DNA of 27,516 bases from CAZSXS01 sp964611385 (GTDB taxonomy: Bacteria; Bacillota; Clostridia; Lachnospirales; CAYPQA01), in the NCBI GenBank assembly GCA_964611385.1, contig CAZSXS010000050.1, positions 1 through 27,516 of the forward strand, given 5' to 3'. Both the position numbers and the translations under genes were made by a program. Shown piece after piece: positions 8,123 through 16,735 of this stretch (positions are counted from its first letter, which is position 1; every line of letters begins with the position of its first letter). The notes under the pieces are model-generated. The model saw only the letters and a list, made by a program, of their open reading frames with translations. It was not told the origin of the DNA and did no database searches.

Positions 8123-9406
8123 TTAAGGTGCTACAATCTTTCCGACTAGTGCAGAAGCTGCGGCAACTGCTGGGGAGGCCAGGTAAACAAAAGCGTCTGG
8201 GGAACCCATGCGGCCGACAAAGTTGCGGTTTGTGGTGGCGAGGGCGACTTCTCCGGCTGCTAGGATGCCCATGTGTCCGCCAAGACACGGGCCGCAGGTG
8301 GGGGTGCTGACGGCCGCACCGGCTTCAACCAGGGTTTCAATGATGCCCTCTTTCAAAGCGTCCAGGTAGATTTTTTGTGTGCCCGGAAGAATGATCACCC
8401 GTACACCCTTGGCAGCCTTTTTGCCTTTCATGATTTCAGCTGCAACTCGAAGGTCTTCAATGCGTCCGTTGGTGCAGGAACCAATGACTACCTGGTCAAG
8501 TTTAATCTCTTCAATTTGGTCTACCGTGACCGTGTTGCTGGGTAAGTGAGGTTTTGATACTGTAGGCTTTAAGGTGGAAAGATCAATGTGGATTACCTGT
8601 TCGTACTCCTGATCCTCCGGCTCTTCTTGAAGGCCCAACTCTTTTACTTCCTTTATAATATCAGTAATATCCTTCTGCTTATTGTTGTTAATATGTTCCT
8701 TTAAGTATTCTTCTGTCTTTTCATCATAGGGGAAAATTCCGTTCTTGGCACCGGCTTCGATGGCCATGTTCGCAATGGTCAGTCGAGCATCCATGCTTAA
8801 TTCTTGTAAGCCCTCTCCGAAAAATTCCATGGATTGATATAAAGCTCCGTCTACGCCTATCATTCCGATTATGTGTAGGATTAAATCCTTACCGCTTACA
8901 TATCGGTTCAGCTTGCCAGTCAGGACAAATTTGATCGCACTGGGAACCTTGAACCAAGCCTTGCCCGTTTTCATAGCAAAGGCTAAGTCTGTGCTGCCCA
9001 CGCCGGTTGAAAAGGCAGATAAGGCACCATACGTACAGGTGTGGGAATCCGCACCGATGACTAAATCACCGGCAACCACAAGGCCCTTTTCCGGTAACAA
9101 GCAGTGCTCAATACCCATTTCTCCGATTTCAAAATAATTCTCAATCGCATGTTTGCAAGCAAAGTCGCGCATGATTTTGCAGTGCTCTGCGGACTTGATG
9201 TCCTTGTTTGGGGTGAAATGGTCAGGAACCAGGGCGATTTTGGATTGATCAAAAACGCCGCCACCAGACTTGTCAAATTCCTTGATGGCAACCGGTGCGG
9301 TTACATCGTTCCCCAAGGCCAGATCCACCTTGGCTTCGATCAGCTGCCCAGGGGTGACGGATGGTAGGTTTGCATGTTTTGCCAGTATTCTTTGTGTTAA
9401 AGTCAA
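8123..9406 (-). CDS. leuC: 3-isopropylmalate dehydratase large subunit
   Basis: This 427-residue aconitase-family subunit carries the [4Fe-4S] cluster and forms the isomerase with LeuD. It has LAKHANLPSVTPGQLIEAKVD at the N-terminus, KIALVPDHFTPNKDI, GADSHTCTYGALSAFSTGVGSTD, VIGSCTNGRIEDLRVAAEI and STPTCGPCLGGHMG, with cluster cysteines in SHTCT, GSCTNG and TCGPC. A lysine/glutamate-rich stretch (about residues 233-262) lies before the second half. The start is TTG at 9406 after AGGAGGTATCATCAA. It is the longer-spaced member of the leuCDB set and probably serves both the leucine and citramalate branches. Confidence 0.95.
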   Translation of the reverse strand: MTLTQRILAKHANLPSVTPGQLIEAKVDLALGNDVTAPVAIKEFDKSGGGVFDQSKIALVPDHFTPNKDIKSAEHCKIMRDFACKHAIENYFEIGEMGIEHCLLPEKGLVVAGDLVIGADSHTCTYGALSAFSTGVGSTDLAFAMKTGKAWFKVPSAIKFVLTGKLNRYVSGKDLILHIIGMIGVDGALYQSMEFFGEGLQELSMDARLTIANMAIEAGAKNGIFPYDEKTEEYLKEHINNNKQKDITDIIKEVKELGLQEEPEDQEYEQVIHIDLSTLKPTVSKPHLPSNTVTVDQIEEIKLDQVVIGSCTNGRIEDLRVAAEIMKGKKAAKGVRVIILPGTQKIYLDALKEGIIETLVEAGAAVSTPTCGPCLGGHMGILAAGEVALATTNRNFVGRMGSPDAFVYLASPAVAAASALVGKIVAP

Positions 9407-9480
9407 TTGATGATACCTCCTTTATTTCAATCCACTTATTCTAAAGAAGTGTGAATTTATTCTATTTTGATTTGGAACGC

Positions 9481-11064
9481 CTATTCATTCGCCTCATTTT
9501 TTAAAAGCTTGTATTCAATGCTGTCCACAAGTGCAATCCAACTTGCTTCGATGATATCCTTTGAAACGCCCACGCTTGACCAGCGTTCATGACCATCTGT
9601 GGATTCGATCAGTACTCTTACCTTTGAAGCTGTAGTTTCCAGATTGTCCAGAACACGAACCTTGTAGTCTGTAAGCTGAATGTTTGCAATCTGCGGATAG
9701 AAGACCTCCAGAGCCTTGCGCAAGGCTTGGTCAAGGGCATTCACAGGGCCGTTTCCTTCTGCTGCCGTGATCTCAATCTTGTCGTCCACTCGGATTTTAA
9801 TCAATGCACTGGCGCTTTGCCCGTCAACATAGGGCTGTTCGCCAATGATTTTCAAGTGAACCAGCTCAAACTGAGGCTTGTATTTGCCGAGCATCTTCTT
9901 AATTAACAGCTCGAAGGTACTCTCCGCCGCCTCAAACTGATACCCTTCATACTCCAAAGCCTTCAAGCGGCTGATGATGGCTTCAGTTTCTGGTGAGTCT
10001 TTTTGCAGGTTGGGTTCGATTTTCTGAATCTTGGACAAGATGGTGCTTTTTCCAGCCACTTCACTTGTTAAGATTCTTCGCTCGTTCCCCACCGTCCCCG
10101 GCTCGATATGCTCAAAGCTCTTGGGTAACTTCGAAACACCATCAACATGCATCCCACCCTTGTGGGTAAATGCCGAACGTCCTACATACGGCTCCCTATC
10201 CAACAGCGTGAGGTTTGAAATCTCGGATATCAGTATAGCCGTTTCCGTTAATTTTGCAATCTTTTCTTGAGGAATGCAGTCGAAATTTTTCTTTAGTTGT
10301 AGGTTTGGAATGATGGTGGATAAGTTAGCATTGCCGCAGCGTTCTCCGAAACCAACAAGCGTGCCTTGAACCTGACTGGCCCCTGCCTCTACTGCCATGC
10401 AGGAACCCGCCACAGCCATGCCGCAGTCATTGTGACAATGGATCCCCAGAGCGGGATTTAAACCTTCACGTTTTAGCTCCTCTTTGATGGTCTGTATGAT
10501 TTCAACAATTTCATTGGGAAAGGTTCCCCCGTTGGTATCACACAAACAAAGACAATCGACACCAGCCCTGGCGGCTGCCTTTAAGGTTTCCAAGGCATAG
10601 GCCTGGTTATCCTTGAAGCCATCAAAGAAATGCTCCGCATCAAAGATCACCTCAAGCCCCTGCTTCTTCAAAAAGGCAACGGTATCTTGAATCATTTGAA
10701 GATTCTCGGGAAGCTCAGCTCGTAAAATCTCCGTAACGTGCAAGTCCCAGCTCTTTCCCACAATGGCCACAGCCTCGGTCTTGGCTTCCAAAAGCGCCAT
10801 CAGGTTTTTGTCCTCTTCAACAGATACGCCCCGCTTTCGGGTGCTGCCAAAGGCCACAAGCTTTGCACTCAGATGAAGCTCCTTCACCTTCTGGAAAAAT
10901 TCCAAGTCCTTCGGATTCGAAAACGGATTCCCCGCTTCGATATAAGACACCCCAAGCGCATCCAAAGCCTGGGCAATCCGTAGCTTGTCGGATACCGAAA
11001 AAGATATCCCTTCAGCCTGTGCTCCATCCCGTAGGGTCGAGTCATATATTTTTACTGACATCAT
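9481..11064 (-). CDS. cimA: Citramalate synthase
   Basis: This 527-residue protein condenses pyruvate and acetyl-CoA to (R)-citramalate, the threonine-independent entry to isoleucine. It belongs to the DRE-TIM / HMGL family: IYDSTLRDGAQAEGISF at the N-terminus, FDAEHFFDGFKDN, CDTNGGTFPNEI, LGIHCHNDCGMAVAG and GFGERCGNANLSTIIPNL. The HxH metal motif is present, followed by FTHKGGMHVDGV. The C-terminal third is the LeuA-type dimer and regulatory domain. The DSTLRDG start with AQAEGISFS is the pattern of the CimA group rather than of LeuA. The start at 11064 is chosen for AAAGGAAG just upstream. True substrate choice, citramalate against isopropylmalate, is inferred from family resemblance. Confidence 0.88.
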   Translation of the reverse strand: MMSVKIYDSTLRDGAQAEGISFSVSDKLRIAQALDALGVSYIEAGNPFSNPKDLEFFQKVKELHLSAKLVAFGSTRKRGVSVEEDKNLMALLEAKTEAVAIVGKSWDLHVTEILRAELPENLQMIQDTVAFLKKQGLEVIFDAEHFFDGFKDNQAYALETLKAAARAGVDCLCLCDTNGGTFPNEIVEIIQTIKEELKREGLNPALGIHCHNDCGMAVAGSCMAVEAGASQVQGTLVGFGERCGNANLSTIIPNLQLKKNFDCIPQEKIAKLTETAILISEISNLTLLDREPYVGRSAFTHKGGMHVDGVSKLPKSFEHIEPGTVGNERRILTSEVAGKSTILSKIQKIEPNLQKDSPETEAIISRLKALEYEGYQFEAAESTFELLIKKMLGKYKPQFELVHLKIIGEQPYVDGQSASALIKIRVDDKIEITAAEGNGPVNALDQALRKALEVFYPQIANIQLTDYKVRVLDNLETTASKVRVLIESTDGHERWSSVGVSKDIIEASWIALVDSIEYKLLKNEANE

Positions 11065-11197
11065 TATCACTTCCTTTCGCGTAGCGGTAATTAGCACTGA
11101 CTAAAAACTAGATTTGAATAAGTATCTTAAGGTTATTTATATCTGTCCAAAATGTTTATAGTTCTTAATCCATCCACTCTCTTTAGCCTCCAACGTT

Positions 11198-11277
11198 CGG
11201 CTTTTTTGAAAAGGGATAGGAGGGGGGGTGGGGGTGAGGAATGAACCAACAAGTTTTTCCCTTCCCTCCCCCAAGGT
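11198..11277 (-). repeat. Dispersed intergenic repeat, full-length copy
   Basis: Read on the minus strand it begins ACCTTGGGGGAGGGAAGGG and ends CCCTTTTCAAAAAAGCCG, the same layout as 7885-7975. The first 25 bases are identical to that copy. The central 30-40 bases differ, and the strong internal 13-bp stem of the other copy is not preserved. It fills much of the 225-bp gap between ilvC and cimA; nothing else is recognised in that gap. Confidence 0.68.
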
Positions 11278-11289
11278 CTTAAGGTTTAA

Positions 11290-12437
11290 CTATTTCTTTA
11301 ACCAGCTCATCATTTTTCTAAGCTCTTTGCCTACAACTTCAATCTGGCTTTCTGCTTCCATGCGCCTTGTGGCGTTAAAGTAGGGGCGGTTGGNNNNNNN
11401 NNNNNNNNNNNNNNNNNNNNNNNNNNNNNNNNNNNNNNNNNNNNNNNNNNNNNNNNNNNNNNNNNNNNNNNNNNNNNNNNNNNNNNNNNNNNNTCAATCT
11501 GGCTTTCTGCTTCCATGCGCCTTGTGGCGTTAAAGTAGGGGCGGTTGGCCTGGTTTTCAAGGATCCAGTTTTTGGCAAAGGTTCCGTCTTGAATCTCTCT
11601 AAGTACTTTTTTCATTTCCTTGCGGGTCTCGTCAGTGATGATACGCTTTCCGATGGTGTAGTCGCCGTATTCTGCTGTGTCGCTGATGGAGTAGCGCATG
11701 TAGGATAGCCCGCCTTGGTTCACTAAGTCTACAATTAGCTTCATTTCATGCATGCATTCAAAGTACGCACTCTCTGGCTGATAGCCCGCTTCTACTAGCG
11801 TCTCAAACCCTGCCTTCATCAGTTCCGAAACACCGCCGCATAATACAGCTTGCTCGCCAAATAAATCGGTCTCCGTCTCTTCCTTGAAGGTGGTCTGAAG
11901 AATGCCTGCTCTTGCGCCCCCGATTCCTGCTGCATAGGCCAAAGCTACGTCCAAAGTGTCCCCGGACGGATCTTGATGGACCGCTACCAAACAGGGTACA
12001 CCCTTTCCTTCCGCATATTGGCTGCGAACGGTGTGCCCTGGGCCCTTGGGCGCAATCATGAACACATTCACAGACTCCGGCGGGGTGATCTGCCCAAAAT
12101 GAATGTTGAAGCCGTGTGCAAAGGCAAGATATTTCCCAGCCTTCAAGTTGGGCTCAATGCTTTCCTTGTAGAGCTTTGCTTGCTTTTCATCGTTGATCAG
12201 TATCATGATGACATCAGCTTCTTTGGCTGCTTCTGCCGCAGTCTTGACTACAAGACCCGCTGCCTCCGCGTTCTTCCAGCTCTTACTGCCCTCATATAAT
12301 CCTACGATAACTGATACGCCGCTTTCATGCAGATTCAAAGCATGGGCGTGGCCTTGACTGCCGTAACCAATAATTGCTACCTTTTTTCCTGTCAATAATC
12401 CTAAATTGCAGTTCTCTTGATAAAATAATTTTGCCAT
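11290..12437 (-). CDS. ilvC: Ketol-acid reductoisomerase, split by an assembly gap
   Basis: IlvC rearranges and reduces acetolactate and acetohydroxybutyrate with NADPH and Mg. The N-terminal Rossmann fold has VAIIGYGSQGHAHALNL and VGLYEGSKSW. The knotted C-terminal domain has FKEETETDLFGEQAVLCGGV and FECMHEMKLIVDLVNQGGL. The reading is broken by 100 Ns (11394-11493) flanked by two identical 55-base copies (11339-11393 and 11494-11548). Removing the Ns and one copy (155 bases, 2 mod 3) gives 993 bases, 330 residues, ending EVVGKELRKMMSWLKK at a TAG whose complement is 11290-11292. A direct reading across the gap instead runs out of frame to 11331. The ATG at 12437 follows AGGAGG. Confidence 0.93.
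11394..11493. other. Scaffold gap of 100 Ns
   Basis: Exactly 100 undetermined bases lie inside ilvC. The 55 bases before and the 55 bases after are the same, so the two contigs overlap and the gap has no true length. The Ns are a scaffolding placeholder, not missing sequence. Confidence 0.95.
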
Positions 12438-12465
12438 GGATTGTTCCTCCTGTAATATACTTGTT

Positions 12466-12969
12466 TTACTCCATCTTATCCTTTATATTCACATTGCCTC
12501 TTTCAAGCCCCGTAAGACCGGTGCGGGCAATTTCTTTAATACCGTAGGGTTGCAGCAGCTCAATAAAAGCCAGCAGCTTACTCTGGTCACCGGTAATTTC
12601 AACCGTCAGGGTGGAGTTAGAAACATCAATGATGTTTGCCCTAAATATGTCCGCAATACTTACCAGCTCGTGCCGTTCGGCGGCGGTAGCGTATACTTTG
12701 ATAAGGGCAAGCTCCCGAAAAACTGCCTTGTCGTTCAGCAAAAGTGTAACCCCTCGTACATCAACCAGCTTTTCTACCTGATTTTTGATTTGCTCAATAA
12801 TCCGGTCGTCGCCCCAAACTACAATGGTAATCCGAGAAAAGTCGCTGTCCTCAGTAACACCGACGCTTAAGCTTTCGATATTGTAGCCTCGCCGACTGAA
12901 AAGCCCGGCCACACGGCTTAAAACACCTGCATGGTTTTCAACAAGGATTGAAATTACATGCCTGTTCAT
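12466..12969 (-). CDS. ilvN: Acetolactate synthase small (regulatory) subunit
   Basis: This 167-residue subunit binds IlvB and confers valine feedback control. The N-terminal ACT domain (about residues 1-75) has VISILVENHAGVLSRVAGLFSRRGYNIESLSV, the standard valine-binding signature, and the C-terminal half has ELALIKVYATAAERHELV and a second ACT-like region ending in IKEIARTGLTGLERG. The ATG at 12969 follows AGGAGGTGAACA. It is the first gene after the T-box leader and 28 bp ahead of ilvC. Some databases call this gene ilvH. Confidence 0.95.
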   Translation of the reverse strand: MNRHVISILVENHAGVLSRVAGLFSRRGYNIESLSVGVTEDSDFSRITIVVWGDDRIIEQIKNQVEKLVDVRGVTLLLNDKAVFRELALIKVYATAAERHELVSIADIFRANIIDVSNSTLTVEITGDQSKLLAFIELLQPYGIKEIARTGLTGLERGNVNIKDKME

Positions 12970-13044
12970 TGTTCACCTCCTGTTTTTGAATGACCCTTCA
13001 TGATTTTGGGTGAATCTGGGTAAATTCTGTTTTTATAAATAGGG

Positions 13045-13088
13045 AAAATAAAAAATCCCCGCCCCCTATCAAAGATAAAGGGGCGAGG
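13045..13088 (-). terminator. T-box attenuator terminator
   Basis: On the minus strand CCTCGCCCC pairs with GGGGCGGGG (one G-U) with an inner TATC/GATA helix, followed by TTTTTTATTTT. It lies just after the T-box sequence and about 75 bases before ilvN, as expected for the terminator that competes with the antiterminator. Confidence 0.88.
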
Positions 13089-13360
13089 ATATACCACGCG
13101 ATACCACCCTAATTTAATCCTGCCTTACGACAAGAAACTCACCGGGTTCAAGTCATGATGACTGAAACCTTTGCCTGTAACGTGGCAGACGTCTTTTCTT
13201 ACTTTAATATAGCTTAAAGAGCCCCTGCAAAAAAATCAGACTCCAAAGCATACCTTCAGAAAAGCAGCTCATGAGGGATAGATAAAGCAACTTCAATATC
13301 GCCTCACACCAACCGGCGACTCTCTGAAAAATCATTTGCTTACCTTTGTCTCAATCGTAG
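13045..13360 (-). promoter_or_regulatory. T-box riboswitch controlling the ilv-leu operon
   Basis: The leader holds the T-box sequence AGGGTGGTATCGCG (complement of 13097-13110), a close variant of the consensus AGGGTGGNACCGCG, followed by the terminator. Upstream, AGAGAGTCGCCGGTTGGTG and GAGCTGCTTTCTGAA are typical stem I elements. Uncharged tRNA would pair with the T-box bulge and stabilise the antiterminator. The specifier is not certain: ATC (Ile, complement of 13281-13283) and the CTC just before ATGAGC (Leu) are both possible. A branched-chain tRNA is expected from the operon. Confidence 0.92.
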
Positions 13361-13382
13361 CTTTTAATTTTGAATTTTCGAG

Positions 13383-13411
13383 ATGATAGCATGAAAGTGT
13401 AAAACTGTCAA
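13383..13411 (-). promoter_or_regulatory. Sigma-A-type promoter of the ilv-leu operon
   Basis: On the minus strand TTGACA (13406-13411) and TATCAT (13383-13388) are spaced by 17 bases. This lies about 20-25 bases upstream of the T-box stem I, so transcription would start near 13376 and produce the full leader. Confidence 0.8.
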
Positions 13412-13459
13412 GTGTTTTTCAAAAAAATCCTATCCTAGTCTGATCTTTACCGCCGCGCT

Positions 13460-13540
13460 GGTTAGACCGTCGATAAAGCCAGTGCACTTCACAGAGATAC
13501 ATAATTCATATCCGCTAACCTTCGTGGCTGGCTTTTTATT
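13460..13540 (+). other. Structured intergenic stretch with crossing complementary pairs
   Basis: AAAGCCAG (13475-13482) can pair with CTGGCTTT (13528-13535), extended by CAC/GTG, and is followed by TTTATTTTTT like a terminator with a long loop. GGTTAG (13460-13465) and CTAACC (13515-13520) also pair, but the two helices cross, so they would form a pseudoknot or be alternatives. It sits between the divergent ilv and cas3 promoters. No gene is recognised in 13412-13701. Confidence 0.35.
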
Positions 13541-13575
13541 TTTTAAATTTTTCAAAGGTTTTCTATTTGTTATCC

Positions 13576-13604
13576 TTGACTTAAGATGAAAGTAATGCTA
13601 TTCT
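13576..13604 (+). promoter_or_regulatory. Probable promoter of the cas operon
   Basis: TTGACT (13576-13581) and TATTCT (13599-13604) are 17 bases apart. The predicted transcript would begin about 90 bases before the cas3 start. No second good pair is seen in the 13412-13701 gap on this strand. Confidence 0.5.
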
Positions 13605-13701
13605 TCCTGAGACATCTTGTGTAATTTTGTCGAATATGAGCATGTCAAAACGAAGTTCATAGACGAATTTTATACAAAATGGGTAATTCAGGAGGTGCAT
13701 T

Positions 13702-15981
13702 TTGAAATTTTTAGCACATACCCTTGACGGTAAGACCTTTACGAAGGAAGAAGATTGTCAAGAATTAAAAGAGCATCTTACGAATGTAGCCAAAGCAACA
13801 GCAGAATTTGCGAAGCGCTTTGATGCCGAGGAAGTCGGATATGTTCTGGGCTTGCTACATGACTATGGGAAATATGGAGAGAAATTTCAGCAACGGATAA
13901 GAGGCAACAGCAAGCGAATCAAAGCTGACCATAAAACAGCTGGAGCTCAGGAGATAACTAGACTGGATAAGCATATCGGAAAATATTATGGTATGGCCAT
14001 TGTAGGGCATCACGGGGGCCTTTTGGATAGTGGGAGTGAAGCAGCCTCAGTAGATGACGGAACGTATTATAGCAAGATAAGAGGATTTAATGAGAAGATT
14101 GAGAAGATTGAAAAGATAGAGATAAAGGATAACAGTGAAAACAATACCAGCAATACAAGCAATTCAAATCATAAAAACAATGCTATCAGCCAAAATCCCG
14201 AACACGAAAAAATTACTCTGCCCATGAAAATCAAGCACAAGCGCTTAAAGGTATCAAGAGATTACGAGCAGTTCTCCTTAGCTACTTACATAAAAATGCT
14301 TTATTCCGCATTAGTGGATGCGGATCGGATTGATACAGAAGCCTTCTGCACCAAGAGAACGAGAGAAACCCTAAGTTGTTCCATGGAGGCTCTTTATGAA
14401 AAGCTGGATCAGGCAATTCCCAAAAGCAACGGCAGCAAGCTTAGCGAGATTCGTTTAGGGATTCTAAACGACTGCAAGGAAAAGGCAGCTATGAAACCTG
14501 GACTCTTTAGCCTAACCGTGCCCACAGGTGGAGGGAAAACCTTATCTTCCCTTTCCTTTGCACTGAAACACGCCATTAAGAACAACATGGATCGGATCAT
14601 ATATGTCATTCCCTTCACAAGTATTATTGAGCAAAATGCGGATGTTTTTAGAAAGGCGCTTGGGGATGAATATGCCAATTGCGTTTTGGAGCATCACAGC
14701 AACGTTACTCAAGATGAAGAGGACTTTAAGACAAAATGGGCTTGTGAAAACTGGGATATTCCTATCGTAGTCACCACCAATGTTCAGTTTTTTGAATCCT
14801 TCTATTCTAACAAGCCCAATCTGTGCAGAAAGCTTCATAATCTTGCAAACAGTATCCTTATTTTTGATGAAGCCCAGGCGATCCCTGTTGATTATTTATC
14901 GCCGTGCATGTATGCCATCAGTGAGCTTGTGACTAATTATAAATGCACTGCAGTTCTCTGTAGCGCAACCCAACCGGAAATTGGCAATTACAAATATAAA
15001 AAGCTGGAAATCACAGAGATTACCAGCAATCCACAAGACTTGGCGATTAAGCTAGCAAGGACAAAGTACGACTATATCGGGCAAAAGTCAGATGAAGAAA
15101 TTATAGAGCTGCTCAGGGAAAACGATCAGACCCTAGTTATCGTTAATTCAAGAAAGCATGCCTATCACCTGTACCAGCTAGCCAAAGAATTTCCGAATGT
15201 CTATCACTTATCAACTCTGATGACTCCAAATCATAGACGAGCAATTTTAAAGGAAGTTAAAGAAAGAATATCCGACAAAGATACAGAAGGAAACCCGAAG
15301 CCAAAGGAAAGAGCGATCGTCATTTCAACCCAGTTAATCGAAGCAGGCGTTGATATTGATTTCCCCTTGGTCATCCGCAGTTTAGGGGGCATAGACAGCA
15401 TCATCCAAGCCGGAGGACGTTCGAATCGGGAAAACAAACTGCCCGATAGTGGCAGAGTATTTATATTCGAGCCAAGCTCCGAGGAGGGTAAGACACCAAA
15501 AATGCTGGAAGCAACCCTTACTGCTGGGAGAGAAGTAATCAATAAACTAGGCCAGCAAGCTTTTGATTTAGAAGGGGTTGCTTTGTATTTCAAACTTTTG
15601 TACAAGACCTCCTCCTCAAATCCCTTTTTGGATAAGAAAAACATCTTGGGTGAATTTAAGGATAGCTTTAATTTTGAAACTGCGGCAAAAAATTTTCAGC
15701 TCATAGAAACAAAAACCGTAGGGATCGTCATTCAGGAAAATGAAGAAGCAGAGACGTTGGTTCGCAACCTTAGAGAGGGTAGAATCACAAACAACTTAAT
15801 CCGGGCGCTGGGGAAATATACCGTTTCTGTCTATCAGCATGAATTCAATCAATTGATGGAAGATCATGTATTGGATTCGTATGACTTTGTTTATGTCCTA
15901 AATAATAAGCAGTATTATAAGGAAACGGGGCTTGACATCTTTACCAGTGAAAATTTAAACAGTCAAGCCATTTTTCCGTGA
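13702..15981 (+). CDS. cas3: CRISPR-associated helicase/nuclease Cas3, type I-C (HD domain fused)
   Basis: This 759-residue protein unwinds and degrades DNA recognised by Cascade. The N-terminal HD nuclease has LLHDYGKYGEKF (H53, D54), a histidine in KADHKTAG and GHHGG. The SF2 helicase has Walker A PTGGGKT (274-280), motif II DEAQ (389-392), CSATQPE motif III, STQLIEAGVDIDF and motif VI QAGGRSNRE (569-577). An Asn/Ser-rich low-complexity insert (about residues 136-172) links HD and helicase. The start is TTG at 13702, six bases after GGAGG; no upstream ATG has a ribosome site. It is the first gene of the operon, 82 bp ahead of cas5c. Confidence 0.95.
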   Translation: MKFLAHTLDGKTFTKEEDCQELKEHLTNVAKATAEFAKRFDAEEVGYVLGLLHDYGKYGEKFQQRIRGNSKRIKADHKTAGAQEITRLDKHIGKYYGMAIVGHHGGLLDSGSEAASVDDGTYYSKIRGFNEKIEKIEKIEIKDNSENNTSNTSNSNHKNNAISQNPEHEKITLPMKIKHKRLKVSRDYEQFSLATYIKMLYSALVDADRIDTEAFCTKRTRETLSCSMEALYEKLDQAIPKSNGSKLSEIRLGILNDCKEKAAMKPGLFSLTVPTGGGKTLSSLSFALKHAIKNNMDRIIYVIPFTSIIEQNADVFRKALGDEYANCVLEHHSNVTQDEEDFKTKWACENWDIPIVVTTNVQFFESFYSNKPNLCRKLHNLANSILIFDEAQAIPVDYLSPCMYAISELVTNYKCTAVLCSATQPEIGNYKYKKLEITEITSNPQDLAIKLARTKYDYIGQKSDEEIIELLRENDQTLVIVNSRKHAYHLYQLAKEFPNVYHLSTLMTPNHRRAILKEVKERISDKDTEGNPKPKERAIVISTQLIEAGVDIDFPLVIRSLGGIDSIIQAGGRSNRENKLPDSGRVFIFEPSSEEGKTPKMLEATLTAGREVINKLGQQAFDLEGVALYFKLLYKTSSSNPFLDKKNILGEFKDSFNFETAAKNFQLIETKTVGIVIQENEEAETLVRNLREGRITNNLIRALGKYTVSVYQHEFNQLMEDHVLDSYDFVYVLNNKQYYKETGLDIFTSENLNSQAIFP

Positions 15982-16063
15982 TTCTGTCATTTTATAAAAT
16001 CAACTCTTTGGAAAGCCCATAGATCAAATAAAATTTAAGAATCAGATACAAAGGAGTGATTTA

Positions 16064-16735
16064 ATGGGGTACGGAATAAGGTTTAAGGTTTGGGGTGAGT
16101 ATGCCTGCTTTACTCGGCCTGAACTAAAGGTAGAAAGGGTTAGTTATGATTGTATCACGCCCACTGCCGCGCGCGGCATTCTGGAGGCTATCTACTGGAA
16201 ACCAGCGATCCGGTGGAACATTGATAAAATTCATGTGATCAAACCCATACAGTTTACTAATATCAGGCGAAACGAAGTTTCCGAAGTGCTAAAGCTGAGC
16301 AATGTGAAGAAAGCCATGGACAAATCCGAACCTTTGTTTATTGATGCCGTTGAAAGTCGGCACCAAAGGGCAGCCATGGTTTTAAGAGATGTGGAATATA
16401 TAATTGAAGCTCATTTTGAGCTGACAGATAAGGCCGGGCCGGAGGATACGGAAGAAAAGCATTACAATATTATCCTACGTCGCTTAAGAAACGGAAAGTG
16501 TTTTCACCACCCTTGTCTTGGCACTCGGGAATTCGGTGCAAGCTTTGACATTATTGAGCAGGATGAAAACTTACCGCAAAGTCAGTTACCCCCTGAGCTT
16601 GACTTAGGCTATATGCTGTTGGATTTAAATTATCAGGTAAACAAGGATGCGCTTTCCGTTTCACCAACCTTCTTTCGAGCCGTATTGACCGACGGAGTGC
16701 TGGACTTAAACAAAGCAAAGGCGGTGGTGCGATGA
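16064..16735 (+). CDS. cas5: Cas5c, type I-C crRNA-processing Cascade subunit
   Basis: This 223-residue RAMP protein caps the 5' handle of crRNA. In type I-C, which lacks Cas6, Cas5 also cuts the pre-crRNA. It shows the Cas5d/Csd start GIRFKVWGEYACFTRPELKVERVSYD followed by TPTAARGILEAIYWKP, and later NGKCFHHPCLGTREFGASF, the conserved glycine-rich end region. The ATG at 16064 follows AAAGGAG. The last codons overlap the cas8c start as ATGA. No cas6 is seen in the window, consistent with Cas5-mediated processing. Confidence 0.93.
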   Translation: MGYGIRFKVWGEYACFTRPELKVERVSYDCITPTAARGILEAIYWKPAIRWNIDKIHVIKPIQFTNIRRNEVSEVLKLSNVKKAMDKSEPLFIDAVESRHQRAAMVLRDVEYIIEAHFELTDKAGPEDTEEKHYNIILRRLRNGKCFHHPCLGTREFGASFDIIEQDENLPQSQLPPELDLGYMLLDLNYQVNKDALSVSPTFFRAVLTDGVLDLNKAKAVVR

